Assembly (NCBI RefSeq): GCF_021134715.1
Contig: NC_060017.1
Location: 3,968,001-4,032,000 of the forward strand
Origin: Daphnia pulex
Taxonomy: Eukaryota; Arthropoda; Branchiopoda; Diplostraca; Daphniidae
DNA: 64,000 bases
Direction of reading: 5' to 3'
In this document: in pieces, positions 40,760 through 53,000 of the stretch
Numbering within the stretch: the stretch's first letter is position 1
Layout of the letters: every line of letters starts with the position of its first letter
Translations under genes and position numbers: made by a program
Notes under the pieces: generated by a model
Seen by the model: the letters and a program-made list of their open reading frames with translations, nothing else
Told to the model about the DNA's origin: nothing
The model's database searches: none

Positions 40760-43700
40760 TGCACACCTCACCTAACCTACCCCCTCTTCCTTCTTCTACC
40801 TTAGCAGCAGCAGCAGCAGCAACGGTAGCGTTCGTCTGATGACTCTTCCGTCCGGCTCACATCGGTCATCGCCCTTCTAATCATTTCGTGAAAAAGTCAA
40901 GAAAAATCAACAAGCGCCAACCGAAAAACGGGCCAATTGAAAAACAATCCATCAGACATGATGTACATCATCTCACGTCTATTGAATTTTTTCTCTCTGC
41001 TGTTGACTCTTGACTTGTCGTCACTTCATCAACAAGTTTTTCAATATTTCTTTTTTTCTTTTTAGACTCCCCCTCCCCTCTCTCGTGTTGATGTAATAAC
41101 ACGATGGTAGATATATTCCGTAGAGATAAGACAGACGAGCTTATCAGCATGATTTCCGAAGCTATAGGAAACACACAGACACACGCAGGGCAACACACAG
41201 ACGAATAAATAAGGGGATGATTGAGTATATTCCGTTTGATTTGACAGAGATGAATGAGCTTAGAGAAATACTATCTGGTGATGGCGTGGGCTACATGATT
41301 TTAAGGTAAATAGCAGACAACCAGCCCAACATTCACCGGGGCTCTCAAATACAAAATTTCGATTGGCTCCTTCAGCGCGCGCGCAAGGTGCGAATAAACT
41401 TATTCATTTGATTTATAGTTTAATCCCATCATCAGGCTGACGACTTTAATTCGCACAAGTGCCGTGCTGTGTCAAGCGCAAGTCACTGGCTAGAGAGAGA
41501 AATGAACCGGAGAATTTAATAGTGAAGAAAAAGTGGATGAAGACGACAGCAAAATCGGTAAAAATGAAATAAAAAAGGTGCCAGCAGAGTGTGCGATAGG
41601 ATAGGTGCGCCGGGGTGTTGAATGCTGTGGCCTCTGGTGTGTATAGCTCTCGCTTGATTTATTCCACGAAAGCCATCATCATTGCCGCCAGGCGTGAGGC
41701 TGACGATGCCAATCGGCTGGAAGTGGAGGCCGCCTATATTTTTGTTTTGTTTTGTTTTTCCCTTCGCTTTTGACTCTCTCAAACTTTATTTTTTCTTCTC
41801 TTTCTTTTTCTCTTTTATTCATTTCAGTCTCTTCTTTTCTCCCTTTTATTTTTTCCAGACCATATTCACATTGTCCTTTTTTTCAAATGATCAAAGAACT
41901 GGGGAAACGGAATAAAAAGACTATCCCCCTTTTTTCTCAAATGTTTCATCCTCTTTCCAATGGTCTCCAGCAACATAACCAGCAGGGGTTGAAACCTTCG
42001 ACCAAAAGATCGTCGTCCATGCACCTTGATGAGTTGGCAACCTGAGACTCGGAAGAATATGTATACATTGAGTGAATGGACTTTTGACCTTTTCGGGGTT
42101 TTTTTCTTTTCTCATTCGGACTCTGCGCCGGACTGTTGACTTGTTGACGCGCCTATACATTCGAATCGCTTCATTGGCTCATCATCTCATCCGCAGCAGC
42201 AGAAGGAAAAGAGAAATTGGATGACCGCGGGAATTTGACAACTCGACTTCAACCCATGGCTGGTTGGAGGAAATTCGATTCCTCTCGATGCCGCGCCATT
42301 CGATTCAAACGATAGTTAGACACACCTCTGTCGTGTCTCAAACCTGCAGGACTTTTATTGTGTCCAGTCGTAGTTAAAACGATACGATGACAGAGTGAAT
42401 ATGGGTGGAATCAAATCTTAAATCAAAACCTGGAAAAAAGACAATTTAGAAATTCGGGAAGGAAGCAAAATAAAATTTTTTCCGACTGGGCATCTGAGAA
42501 CACTGGAGACGAGAGATGAAAGGGGACAACAATAAAATAAGGAAAAAGGTGGAGATGATTTAGGCGACAGGTTGTTTCCACCTTTCTGCCCTTTCTCCAT
42601 CTTTCCCAAAAAAGAAAAGCAAACCCGCAAGGTAGAATTTTGGACATCAAAACAAATGAAATCATTTGGCAATATACTTGCTTCTTTTGAAGCACACACG
42701 TTTGAGAGAATAATAGAAAAAACCAATCTACTTTAAAAAGGTGTGAGCTGTATTATATACCTGCTGTGCTCATGTAAGGCCGGGAAGTGGACGCGAGATT
42801 AAATGGGAAATGTCGTTGCTGAAATGTTAAACTGTGTGTCGATTCCTAGTGATGTGAAATAACCGTGAAATGCCGTCGTCGGTCGGCTAGCACTTCTTCA
42901 ACTGATGCACAAGACTTGCCGTACGCTTTTCTTTAAAGGGAATAATCCTCCTCACCACTTTCAACCGATTCCGTGTCTGTGCGTGTGTGTGCACTATACG
43001 GTATACCAGTCTCTACTAGTGGTAGGAGATGGAAAGGAAAGAAGAAGAAGAAGAAGAAGAAAAAAGGAGGAGGTCAATAAAAGGAGAGAAGGAGGAGCTT
43101 TGCCTCTTGCCCGCCTCTAACCGTTTGACGGGCAAAGGACAAACCGCATTTATAGGTGACAGCACACGCACAGGCGGGTATAAAAATGCTACATCAGCAG
43201 GCACGAAAAACCATTAGATTTATTAACAGCTGCCATCATAATTGGTTCCAGCACTCGCTGGACGCGTCAGAGACGTGCTGGACAAGTGAAACGTTGAATT
43301 GACTTTCGCTGCTCCGTCTATAACTACATTCCTGTGGCGATGAAACACCAAACGGTGGTAGCTGTCAAATATGAGTTAATTAGACATTTCGATTCAGATT
43401 TTTAGCAGCTGTCAAGAATTTTAAACGTTGGATTTTGTGTGTCACATTTTATGCTGGGTAACTTGAACAAACAGATGAAGTCAGACATTGCGGGGAAACA
43501 CAATTCGAATTCTGGCAGACGCTATTTTCCATTTTGCGATATTTTCTCTTAATAAACAAAGGGGGGAAATGGCTGGAAAAGTCTGGAGAAGGGTCGCTCC
43601 TAGTAGTCGGAGATGAAGCTGCTGAAGAACCGTCATTTCACCTCAAGTGATGATGTTTGGGCGTGGATGACTTGCGAACTGACTGTGCATCTCCCGCTGC

Positions 43701-44327
43701 TTTTCGTCAGTTTTCCCATCATCACTTCATCATTCGTTACGGTATGGGCTTTTTGAGAAAATTATTCAGGCCAGCATTCGATTTTAGGGAAACCCTTCAA
43801 TTTTTTGGTTGTTTTTTTCTCTCTTTTTTTAAAATGACAAGGGTAGGCGCAACTGCAATGCTGTAAGACAAATCGATAACATTCAAAACAAATCTATTCT
43901 CCGCGATTAAGTTTTTTGGGTCGATACGGCATTAACAAAATTCATTATTTAGGCCTAATTCAATTTCATAGAGCTTCGCATTCTCAGATCTAGAGGAAAG
44001 TCGAGGCACACTATTACCAGACCAAATAGTAATTAAATAAGAAAAAACTACGATAAATTAGAATGCTATCAAAGAACATGTATATGTAATGAAATTACAA
44101 CGGGGTGTTTCGAGGGTTAAAGTAACGGTACACAATACAGTGATTTAAAAATCTGGTTCAAACTCTTTTTTTTTTTTTTTACAAAACATCCAGCTTAATG
44201 TCGTCAACGAGCTGATCACTGGATGTTATAATCTTCGATGGAATGTGGAATATATAAATCACTAGAACAGCATTATAAAATCAAATATTTCAGACAGTGT
44301 TACAGCTTGTCGCGGAGAAAACACTGG
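40760..44327. other. Gene-poor region upstream of Shifted/WIF1
   Basis: No coding exon was supported over 3.5 kb. A CAG repeat (40806-40821) and promoter-like sequence lie just upstream of the Shifted start. A GAAGAA-type purine tract lies at about 43038-43072. A short GCGCGCGCGC block occurs near 41376. Open frames here are rich in Phe/Ser or Arg/Lys because of the tracts and look spurious. The 3' untranslated region of the cyclase-like gene adjoins 44328. Confidence 0.5.
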
Positions 44328-46775
44328 TCATATCCTTTCAACTTCGCGTTTAGGTTGGGTTCCAAGAAGCCAGTAGGTTTTCAGCCGACCTTTACCTAAA
44401 ACGTGAACACACTGTTGGTGATTCCATTTAAAGACAAATCATCCTGGTTAACAATGATACCTTTGATGTAAGTCATGTCACGCTCTTTCGTAATAAAGCC
44501 TCCCGTTTTTACTAGAGCTATGTGGCACTCTGAGCTAATTTGAATTTGCGAAGGTTCACCCGTTGTACTCAGTCGCGATGTCATGTTCACGGTATCTCCG
44601 AACAGACAAAAGCGTGGTTTATCCAGTCCAATCACGCCTGCTGCCACTGGACCTAAAATGTAAGCGAATTTTAACGAAAATGTGACTCCAGAGCGCTTGA
44701 AATTCCCTACCTAGATGCATCCCGATACGAAGGTAAACTGGAAGTGACGGACAATGAGGGATTGTATAACTTCGGAAAGAATTAAGAAGATGAAGGGCCA
44801 GCAACGCAGCTTCAACTGTATGATGAATTTCTTGGGGAACAAGCCCTGAAGCCTATTAAAAAAAAATTATATTTAGACATAGTACTTTGACAATACGACG
44901 CACAAAAGAATATCAATTAGTTTACCACGAAATATGTGTCTTTTACTGTCTCTACTTTATAGACGCGATATCCTTGGACGACAGAATCAAACAAATTGTA
45001 GAGATCATCGAGCATGCGTACATGCTATTGAAACCATTCAAAATGAAAGTGGTTAGAAATTGAAATTGACATTCTGATGGAAGAGACGGATTACCTCATG
45101 TGGCGAGCTGGTCTCGGAAATTCGACGAAAGTTACAAATATTCGTAAATAGAAGAGTCACTGATTCAAAAAACTGTGGTTTTACACGTAAACCTTTTACA
45201 AGCTGATTGGCTGCATGACTTCAAGAAAGACCCGCAGGTAACATGTGTAGAAATACCAATAATATGCCACATATAAATTACCTGGGAATTATGCTGGAAA
45301 GCAATCTTGATTTTTTGTCTTTGACATTTTGCAAAGCAACGAGTTCATCATCCGCGTTTTGGAAAACCATTTGAGAGTCCCTTTAAATACAAAGATAAGA
45401 TCAGTAAGCAAACAACTGAAATGTACACCATGTTAAAATTAGCTAGACAACTTACGTTTCATTTCTCATGAGCGAAAGTCGGCAAAATACTTCATCAATG
45501 TTAGGTCGCAAATTAGGCTTTTCTTGCCAACAGTCTTCTAAACAACATCGAATGTAAAAGGGACAACCAGACTCTATATTCGAATCATCCTTTATTAAGC
45601 ATTTTACCGTTTAAAAGGGAACACAGTAGTAAATTAGTAATGCAATTATTTTTGAAATAAAAGACACAAATAAATTTGCTGTACCTTGATTTGAGGGCGA
45701 AAATATTCTGAGCGACCGAATATATTAGGTCTAGAACTCTGCCGGATTTGGCTCACTATAAAACCAACATCCACCGAAGGCGTTGCGTTTACATTAAAAG
45801 GGCCCTGCCGATGAATGATTTCATGAAGGATTACGGCAAAAGCATAGATATCTGCTTGACAAGATGGGTTATAACGTTCATTTCGCAACAGTTCTGGGGC
45901 CAGCCATAACCTGTCTTACATATGCTAAGTTAGATGATTTTAAGCCCACAATATTAATATAGGTGTGTAAGACGCGGGAATATTACCAACTACAGCTGGA
46001 GACTTGTTTGGATTGAGTTCTCGCAACCGATTAATACCAAAGTCGGAGACTTTGAGTCGAAAGTAAGAATTCACCAGACAATTGGAGGACTTCAAATGAC
46101 CATGGCACAATATGGGACTATGGTGAATATATGCAAGGCCACTAATTAGGTCTTGAATCATAGAGATGATCACAGACTTTCTAAATGAAATGCTTGCATC
46201 TGAAAGTACATCCTGCAACAGAAACTGTTCATTAATATTTATTCAAAAAATAATAGGAATTATGACAATACCTGTAAGCTTCCTAGTACACAATATGGAG
46301 TTATCAAATATAATTTGTTGTCTTCGAAAATTGCACCAATGAAGGGATTAATGTTGGTATGATGCATGTTTCGCAACAAACCCAAATTCTTCCTAAGCCT
46401 CTGCGGCAGCTCCAGGGGTTTGTTTTTAAACAACAATACTGGTTTGACCCAAAATCTTGAACAGTGGTTACTTTTATTACAAGAATACTTAAAGTCAAAT
46501 CTTTGTAAGCCAGACTAAAAAAAAAAGTTACTTCATCATAAATACTTGGTATAAACTATACACTATAGGAAACTTACTTGACTAGAAAATTTATTCTGGT
46601 GGTGACGAAAGCAGTCTTTGGTTTCAACAATCAAAGTTTCTGGTTTAACAACATTTGCCTCTACTCTCCAAAAACACATTATTAAAATAGACAAGCTGAC
46701 AAAACAAATTCCAATTGGGCCAATCAACCAGATTCCTAGTAAAGAAGATATTAGAAAACCACCGTCGGTATTCAT
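44328..46775 (-). CDS. Small membrane guanylyl-cyclase-like protein with altered metal site
   Basis: Eleven exons give 584 residues: 46775-46578, 46514-46272, 46212-45987, 45914-45685, 45589-45456, 45380-45282, 45218-45095, 45024-44926, 44852-44711, 44652-44461 and 44395-44328. A hydrophobic segment (about 6-36) is followed by a kinase-homology domain (about 95-350, CHGHLKSSNCLVN, VSDFG, LWLAPELLR) and a cyclase domain (about 378-575). Receptor guanylyl cyclases normally have a large outside domain and about 1000 residues; here only about 5 residues precede the membrane segment. Asn403 (FTNICNF) replaces the first metal-binding Asp, and Lys446 replaces the Gly before Asp447. Glu443, the CLFGDTVN loop and its Asn/Arg are kept. 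Activity is therefore doubtful. More exons upstream cannot be excluded, but the next gene starts within 600 bp. Confidence 0.85.
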
Positions 46776-47372
46776 AACCCTTTTTTGCTGATCGTTTAAG
46801 GGTCTGTTTCGAATAGTCGGAAGGTGATTTCATCCAAGCCAGACATGCTTCAGCATATGTGAATACACAAGTCAAAGAAGCTGAATTTCAATGTTTTCAA
46901 CTTGGAAAAATGAAGTAATATTTTAAATAGACATGTCTTCTTTTTTTTCAAAACAAAAGTACGTGTTCCTCATGAGATCAAACTCTTTGTTTACATTTTT
47001 TTAGTGGGCCATCTATCTGGTGCTATCCGCAATCGGTGCTTTAAAATTCTAACACTAGATGGCGAAGAATTTCAACCTGTATACGCGCCCTGTAGAAATG
47101 CAGCGTAAACTTGGCAACATTGCAAGCATTTGTCAATTCGTCGCCATTTCGTTCTTTGGTGAGAATTGTGGTTGTGCGTCTTGGATATTTTAAATTATAA
47201 AATTCATAAATGGATATTAAGGTGATATATTTTTCATTTTTTATTATATTGTTTCGATGTAACTTCAAATTGTGTCAGATTTGGACACGAGTGGGGTCCA
47301 ATTCTACTACTATAAACTTTCAAGAATATATTTTTTTGGACCAAGCTGAATGTTTTATTGTTATTTTAGAAG
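46776..47372. promoter_or_regulatory. Head-to-head promoter region, cyclase-like gene and NonA
   Basis: Fewer than 600 bp separate two diverging start codons. A non-coding first exon of NonA probably ends at 47221 (AAG before GTGATA) and splices to TTATTTTAG at 47360-47369. A CACTAGATGGCG block lies near 47052, similar to CTCF-type motifs. Confidence 0.5.
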
Positions 47373-50033
47373 ATGCAGAAACAGGAACCGCCTATTTCCG
47401 AAAAAGTGAATAAGGACAATTCAGCACCGTCAAATCCTGCTTCCATTCCATCTACACCTCAGAATTCTGTAAATGGTGGTGCCACTAATGTTGGGAACAA
47501 CAGTGGAAGAGGGAAGCGTGGAAGCGGTAGAGGTGGTGTAGGAAGAGGTGGACAAGGAGGAAGAAACAATCAAGGCAACGGCAAGAATGGGAATGGTGCT
47601 GGACGATTTCAGAGGAATGCCAATAATAATAATCTTGGCCAAAACCATACAGAGAAAAAGTGGGAAGACAATTCCCACGGTAATGGGCATCAAAAATTGT
47701 CTGAGGTTTGTCAAAGTAACAAGTGCTATTATTTAAGGATATCTATAGCAATTTTTTAACATTTGTGCAGGATCGGCAGTTATTAGAGAAACTTGCAACA
47801 TTATCCAATTCAACTGCTGAGCTTCCAATTAGATCCTTCACTGAAACCAAATTTTCAGGTCGCAGCAGGTTATATGTCGGAAATCTAGGCAATGACATAG
47901 TAGAGCAGGATTTAAAAGAATATTTTTCTGCTTATGGAGAAATCGCTGAAGTATTCCTAAACAAGGAAAAGGGATTTGCTTTTGTCAGATTGGTAAGTGT
48001 TTTTTTATTTTATTTTTTACTTTTTTTTTTTACCTTTTTTTTTTAAATTCTTATTTGCTGTATTGGAAATCATAGGACTATCGTTCGAATTCCGAAAAGG
48101 CTAAGCGCGAATTGGATGGCAAAGTTTTGAAAGGCCGCACATTACGTGTTCGCTCCGCTCCGCATAGTGCCGCTGTCCGCGTGAAAAACTTGTCTCCCTT
48201 CGTCACTAATGAATTACTAGAAAAAGCCTTTTCTATATTTGGAGATGTAATTTATTATTTACTTACGCCCAAATTTAAATTTGCCCTTAAACATTTTATT
48301 GTGGTTCCCAAATAGATTGAAAGAGCTATCGTGGTTGCTAATGAGCGTGGGCAGTCGACGAATGAAGGTGTAGTCGAGTTCGTTCGTAAGCCAGGTGCCC
48401 AAGCAGCAATTCGTCGCTGCACAGATGGATGTTTCTTCCTTACTTCGTCGTTACGACCTGTAGTGGTAGAGCCAATGGAACAGTTAGACGATGAGGATGG
48501 ATTCTCAGAGCGTGCATTTACTAAAAAGACGCCAGAATTCTCGAAAGAGAGAGAAGTAATTAACTGATACATTTTGTATTTATTGAAAATGTCTAATCTT
48601 TCTTTACTGAAAATCACAGGCGGGGCCAAGATTTGCTGAGCCCAACAGCTTTCAATTCACTTACGGTCAACGTTGGAAACAATTGCTCGAGCTGTACAAG
48701 CAAAAGATGGATGCTGTTGAGCGCGAACTGAAAATTGAAGAAGATAAGCTTGTTTCTCAGATGGAGTATGCTCGGTATGAACATGAAACAGAGCTTCTCC
48801 GCGAACGTAAGTAGTCATTCTCCTATATGAAAGATTATTTTTTTTTTATTTTTAAATCGTTTTCAATTGGAATGTAGAACTCAGACAGCGCGAACAGGAT
48901 CGGGAGAGGCAAAAACGTGACTGGGAAATGAAAGAGCGTCAACACGAAGAATCCCGATTGCGGGAAGAAGAAACTCTTCGCCGACAACAGGACGAAATGC
49001 AGCACCGATTGCGTCAACAAGAAGACGAAATGCGTCGTCGTCAACAAGAGAACACCATGTTCATGCAGGAGCAAAATACAGAAGCGTCTCCCCCAGATTT
49101 CCGTCGACCACTTCAGCCTCCCATTTTTGATCGCCCTATGATGGGTGGCAACGGACCTCACAATCTCATGGATCTTCAAATGGTATGTCAATTCAATTTA
49201 TTATTGGGTTTCGGTCAAGTTATGGAATTTCTGTGTCCTTAGAGGATTTCAGCTGTATCTTTTTTTTTTTTTTTGAGCTTTCCCCATTTAAATCTGTTTT
49301 TATCGAAAGAGATTTAATTTTAAGTTATGGAAGGCGTGTTTATATTTTATCTTAGGGCGCCTTCTTTACAGGCCTTTGTTTTACTATGGACCTTTTCGTC
49401 CTTTTCTGAGCAGCATTGCCCTATAAAATTGTTGTCATGCACTGGGGAGGCTTTTGAGGGTGCAAGTAACTAAACCAGAATTTGTTTGGAAATTCAGTGG
49501 AAGCTTTTATTTTTAAAAAAGCAATTCTATCCAATTACCACTTGAAGACTTTGGGAATACTCATCGGGCTTTTAAGAATTCAGACTAAACGGTTTGAATC
49601 CATTAAGTATTCGGAAATTTTTATTTGTGGAAATATCCTGCAATTGGGAGGATCTTCAGGTTCTTTCTTTTTTTTTATTGATGACCGTTGATTCAACGCC
49701 AGTTTTTCATATCAGTTTTACCCATGACGATGTTTCTGCGCTGGAGCCCATTTCTGCTTTTTAGCCGAATTCTAAAATTAAGACTTATCAATGCGTCCCC
49801 TATATTGTTATCTAAAGGAAAATAAGCCGTTCCACAACTCGTTTGAGCAGCGGCCTTTGGAGCCGCCACCGATGTTTAACAACATGCCTATTGGGGGTCG
49901 TATGGATGGCCCAAATAACAACATGGGAAATATGCCACCCCGTGGGCCACCTCACGGAGTCAATGCTCCGCGATGGGGCCGCCCCAACGAGCGCGATCGT
50001 GAGGATTTCCTGGTCAAGCGTCGCCGTTTCTAA
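47373..50033 (+). CDS. nonA: NonA/NONO DBHS-family RNA-binding protein
   Basis: Seven coding exons give 557 residues: 47373-47705, 47771-47992, 48076-48246, 48316-48555, 48620-48806, 48878-49182 and 49818-50033. The order is a Gly/Arg/Asn-rich start, RRM1 (about 144-212, [16 protein letters not shown]), RRM2 (about 218-295, [13 protein letters not shown]), a NOPS segment and a long charged coiled coil (about 345-455). A Pro/Gly/Met-rich tail ends in KRRRF. This is the core of SFPQ/NONO/PSPC1 and fly NonA, nuclear proteins of paraspeckles, splicing and nuclear retention. The 635-bp intron before the last exon is the longest. The acceptor at 49816-49817 is chosen because it keeps phase. Confidence 0.95.
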
Positions 50034-53000
50034 GGGCTCTCTTGTGCTTGTCTATCCTGACTCATTTTCAGCTATCATTGAAAGGCATTACAAAGATGCA
50101 GTCCCGTGCAAACTTTAAAAAACAAAAAAGAACGAAAAACATTCTCTTTACTTGAATTATCATTTCTTTTCGAAACGACGTTTCAGTTTTGCTTGGATGA
50201 CTCAGTTTAAAAAGTAAAATTTGAAATTATCACGATTTTTGTCTTCGTTTTTGCGAACCTTTCATTTCTTTTTTTAAAACTTCACTTTTTTTTTGTAATC
50301 TTCATTTCCATTCTACATCTCTCCATTAACTGTCATCATCTATATCTGCCATCCCAACCGATTCGGACTAATTTTTTTTAATGACTTTAAGTTGGTTTTG
50401 TTGGTATGTGCGCAATCAAATTGATGACCAAATAAGGTCTGTCTTTTTGGTTGCTCGTCTTAAAAACAATAAAATTCTTTTCTTAAACATCAAATTTCGT
50501 TGCCGCTTCTCTCGTGGGGAATTCCGTTTCATTTTTAGAAAACAGCCTAGTTCAGTTACGGCTACAAAGCGTAGGAATCTGTTGTGTGTTTTTTCTAGAT
50601 GAATATACCCGTCACCCTCAGCTGCCAAAGGCAAATCATCCATAGTAGATGACTTGCGTTGCAATTTGACGGAATTTGACAACTCTTAAAGAACATGCTC
50701 GTTTTCCACAATCATTTTCCCAACATTCCCACTTTTTCGTTGCCATGCCCGGTCAGGTCATGTTGCCGCAGACGGCCTAAATTCATACACGATAAGTGTA
50801 TGAAGGGGGAAAATTGAAGTTCACTCTTGTATTGGGCAAATTGGCAACGAAAATCACCTGGGGGACTGACGATGGCTGATTTTTTTTTTTTTTTTTTATA
50901 ATGCTCTGTGACCGTAACTGAATACCGAAGTAGGCTATGATAATTGCGGGTAAATAGACTTTGAAACTAACAGATCAATGAAAGAATGGAGTAGAAATTT
51001 CAAGCTAGTGGATTTCAAAATGCTTTAAGGTTTTAAAGTTACATTTTATTTTGTTCTGTCATTGGTCTTTATTATTAGGTGTAAGAAATATTTTACGTGT
51101 TGACTTTTGATTAGCAAAAATATAGTAACCTAACCTTGTATCCTCACGAAAAATAGAAAAAAAACTCAAACATCTCCGAAACTAACATGCGATTATCATG
51201 ATTGGCGAAGGAGAAATCAGTGATTATCACGGTGCTACCATGTGTTTTCGGAAATGTCATTAGTTTCTTTCCCCCTTTTTTTATATTGATATTGGGGATG
51301 TCCGGTTTAGCGGTCTTGAGCGTCTGCTGTGATCTGAAAAGTATTGAGTCTCTGGGTTCTACTCCTGGCTGAACCCGTCGTAAGACCTTTCGTTGCGCAC
51401 TTGTGCATTCAGAGCACATGAGCACAAGATTCTTGACTGCTTTCGTGCCTATAACGTAACTACTGCTACTACGGTGTGTACAACATCTTGATAAACCGAA
51501 AGCGCCATTGCACACACTTAAGTGGAAATCGCGCTACAGCAATCGAACAAATTTCATTCCCCTTTGCTCCACAAAAAGAAATAAAAACATATAGAAGTTT
51601 GAAAATCAAAAACACCTTTCTCTCGCAAAGAAAATGACGACGTTTACTTGATGAGATGGGTATGTCAACTTTTTTCAATCGCCAAACCCTTTGATTTTTA
51701 TGGATTGAAACAAAATGCATGTTGCTGAGATTTGTCTCCATTTTCAATCTCGTCCAGCAGTTTGTCTTACTAGATATATATTAACCAATTTACCTGCAAT
51801 CAATTCAAGACTTTTGCTCATTTGTATTGAAACGTACCTTACCTTTTAAAAAGCCCAAAGCCGCGACTTGTTTAAATCAATGCCGGTCTGATTCGTAATG
51901 TTTTTGTTTTTTGTTTTTTTGCTGGAAAGTGAGAGGATCTTCAAAAATGTCTTGATCAAGTAGGGTGTAGCTTTTTCTAAAGGCTAGCATTTGAAAGAAA
52001 GTAATCCAAAACATGTTCATCGTAATAATTTTTGTTTTTAGGAAATAGGGTTTACTTCAAAATATTATTAGAATTGTTGGAAAAGGCACACATCAAAGAT
52101 GCATGTATACATTCGATCAAATTTCACCCTGATTCGTCTGGCGTTGAGCTTCATGTTGAATATTTCAGGGGTTTCATCCGGTTTCATCCGAGATCATATA
52201 TATTCATCTATTTCATGACGTAAGAATTGCAGCATAATGTGAATTTGTGATGAATCGAAATTTACGTGATGCGTCTGTTCGTTGGCTGCTTCTTTGAATG
52301 ATCTTCAAGGGGAAATTCCAGTTTGTTAATATGAAAGAAAAAACACCCTTCTTTTATACCCTGAATGAACTAACTCATTAATAAGTAGAATGGGACAGTC
52401 AAATTTAATCCATTTTGATTTCAGTCATTCTTGCGTTTATTGTTTGCAAAGATTTTCTATTTTTCCATAGGACGTGAACGTAATGCATTTTAATTCTCTC
52501 AATAGACCATGCCGATAGCACGTCAAGATTTTCAATAAAAAGCCTTCTAATTAAGTCCGGCTAAATTAACCTTTTGAAGTAGTGCTAGCTTTGCTCTCGG
52601 GAAAAAACACGATTGGCTTATCAACTGGTTAGGGGAAACTATTGCTTCATTGTTTTTCTAACTTAGTTTTAGACTAAAAAATCACAAATTAGCATCATCT
52701 CAATATGTTTTAGATTTAATATGGGTTGGAACTGCTTTAAAAATAAGAATTAAATTAAAATCGTATTTAACCACGCCACAGGGGAAAGTTGTTCTTTTGG
52801 CCACTCTAGTATTTCTTGTGACTATGAGAAATTAGCCTAGTTCTATATTTTGATTAAAGCAAAAAAAAAAAAAACTAGCTGATTTATTAATCAGTTTCTA
52901 ACCAGTTTCATCAAATAAAGGTAATTTTCAATTTGAAGTGTCATATTCCTATAATTCTGCATTACTTCCACATCGCCCAGCCAGCAAGCCTCAAATTAAT

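Noticed and set aside
41682-42045. Phe/Ser-rich frames upstream of Shifted
   Set aside because: Pyrimidine-rich tracts generate them.
46645-46875. Cys-containing minus-strand frame overlapping the first cyclase-like exon
   Set aside because: It cannot join the kinase-homology exon in phase. The frame with the hydrophobic segment can.
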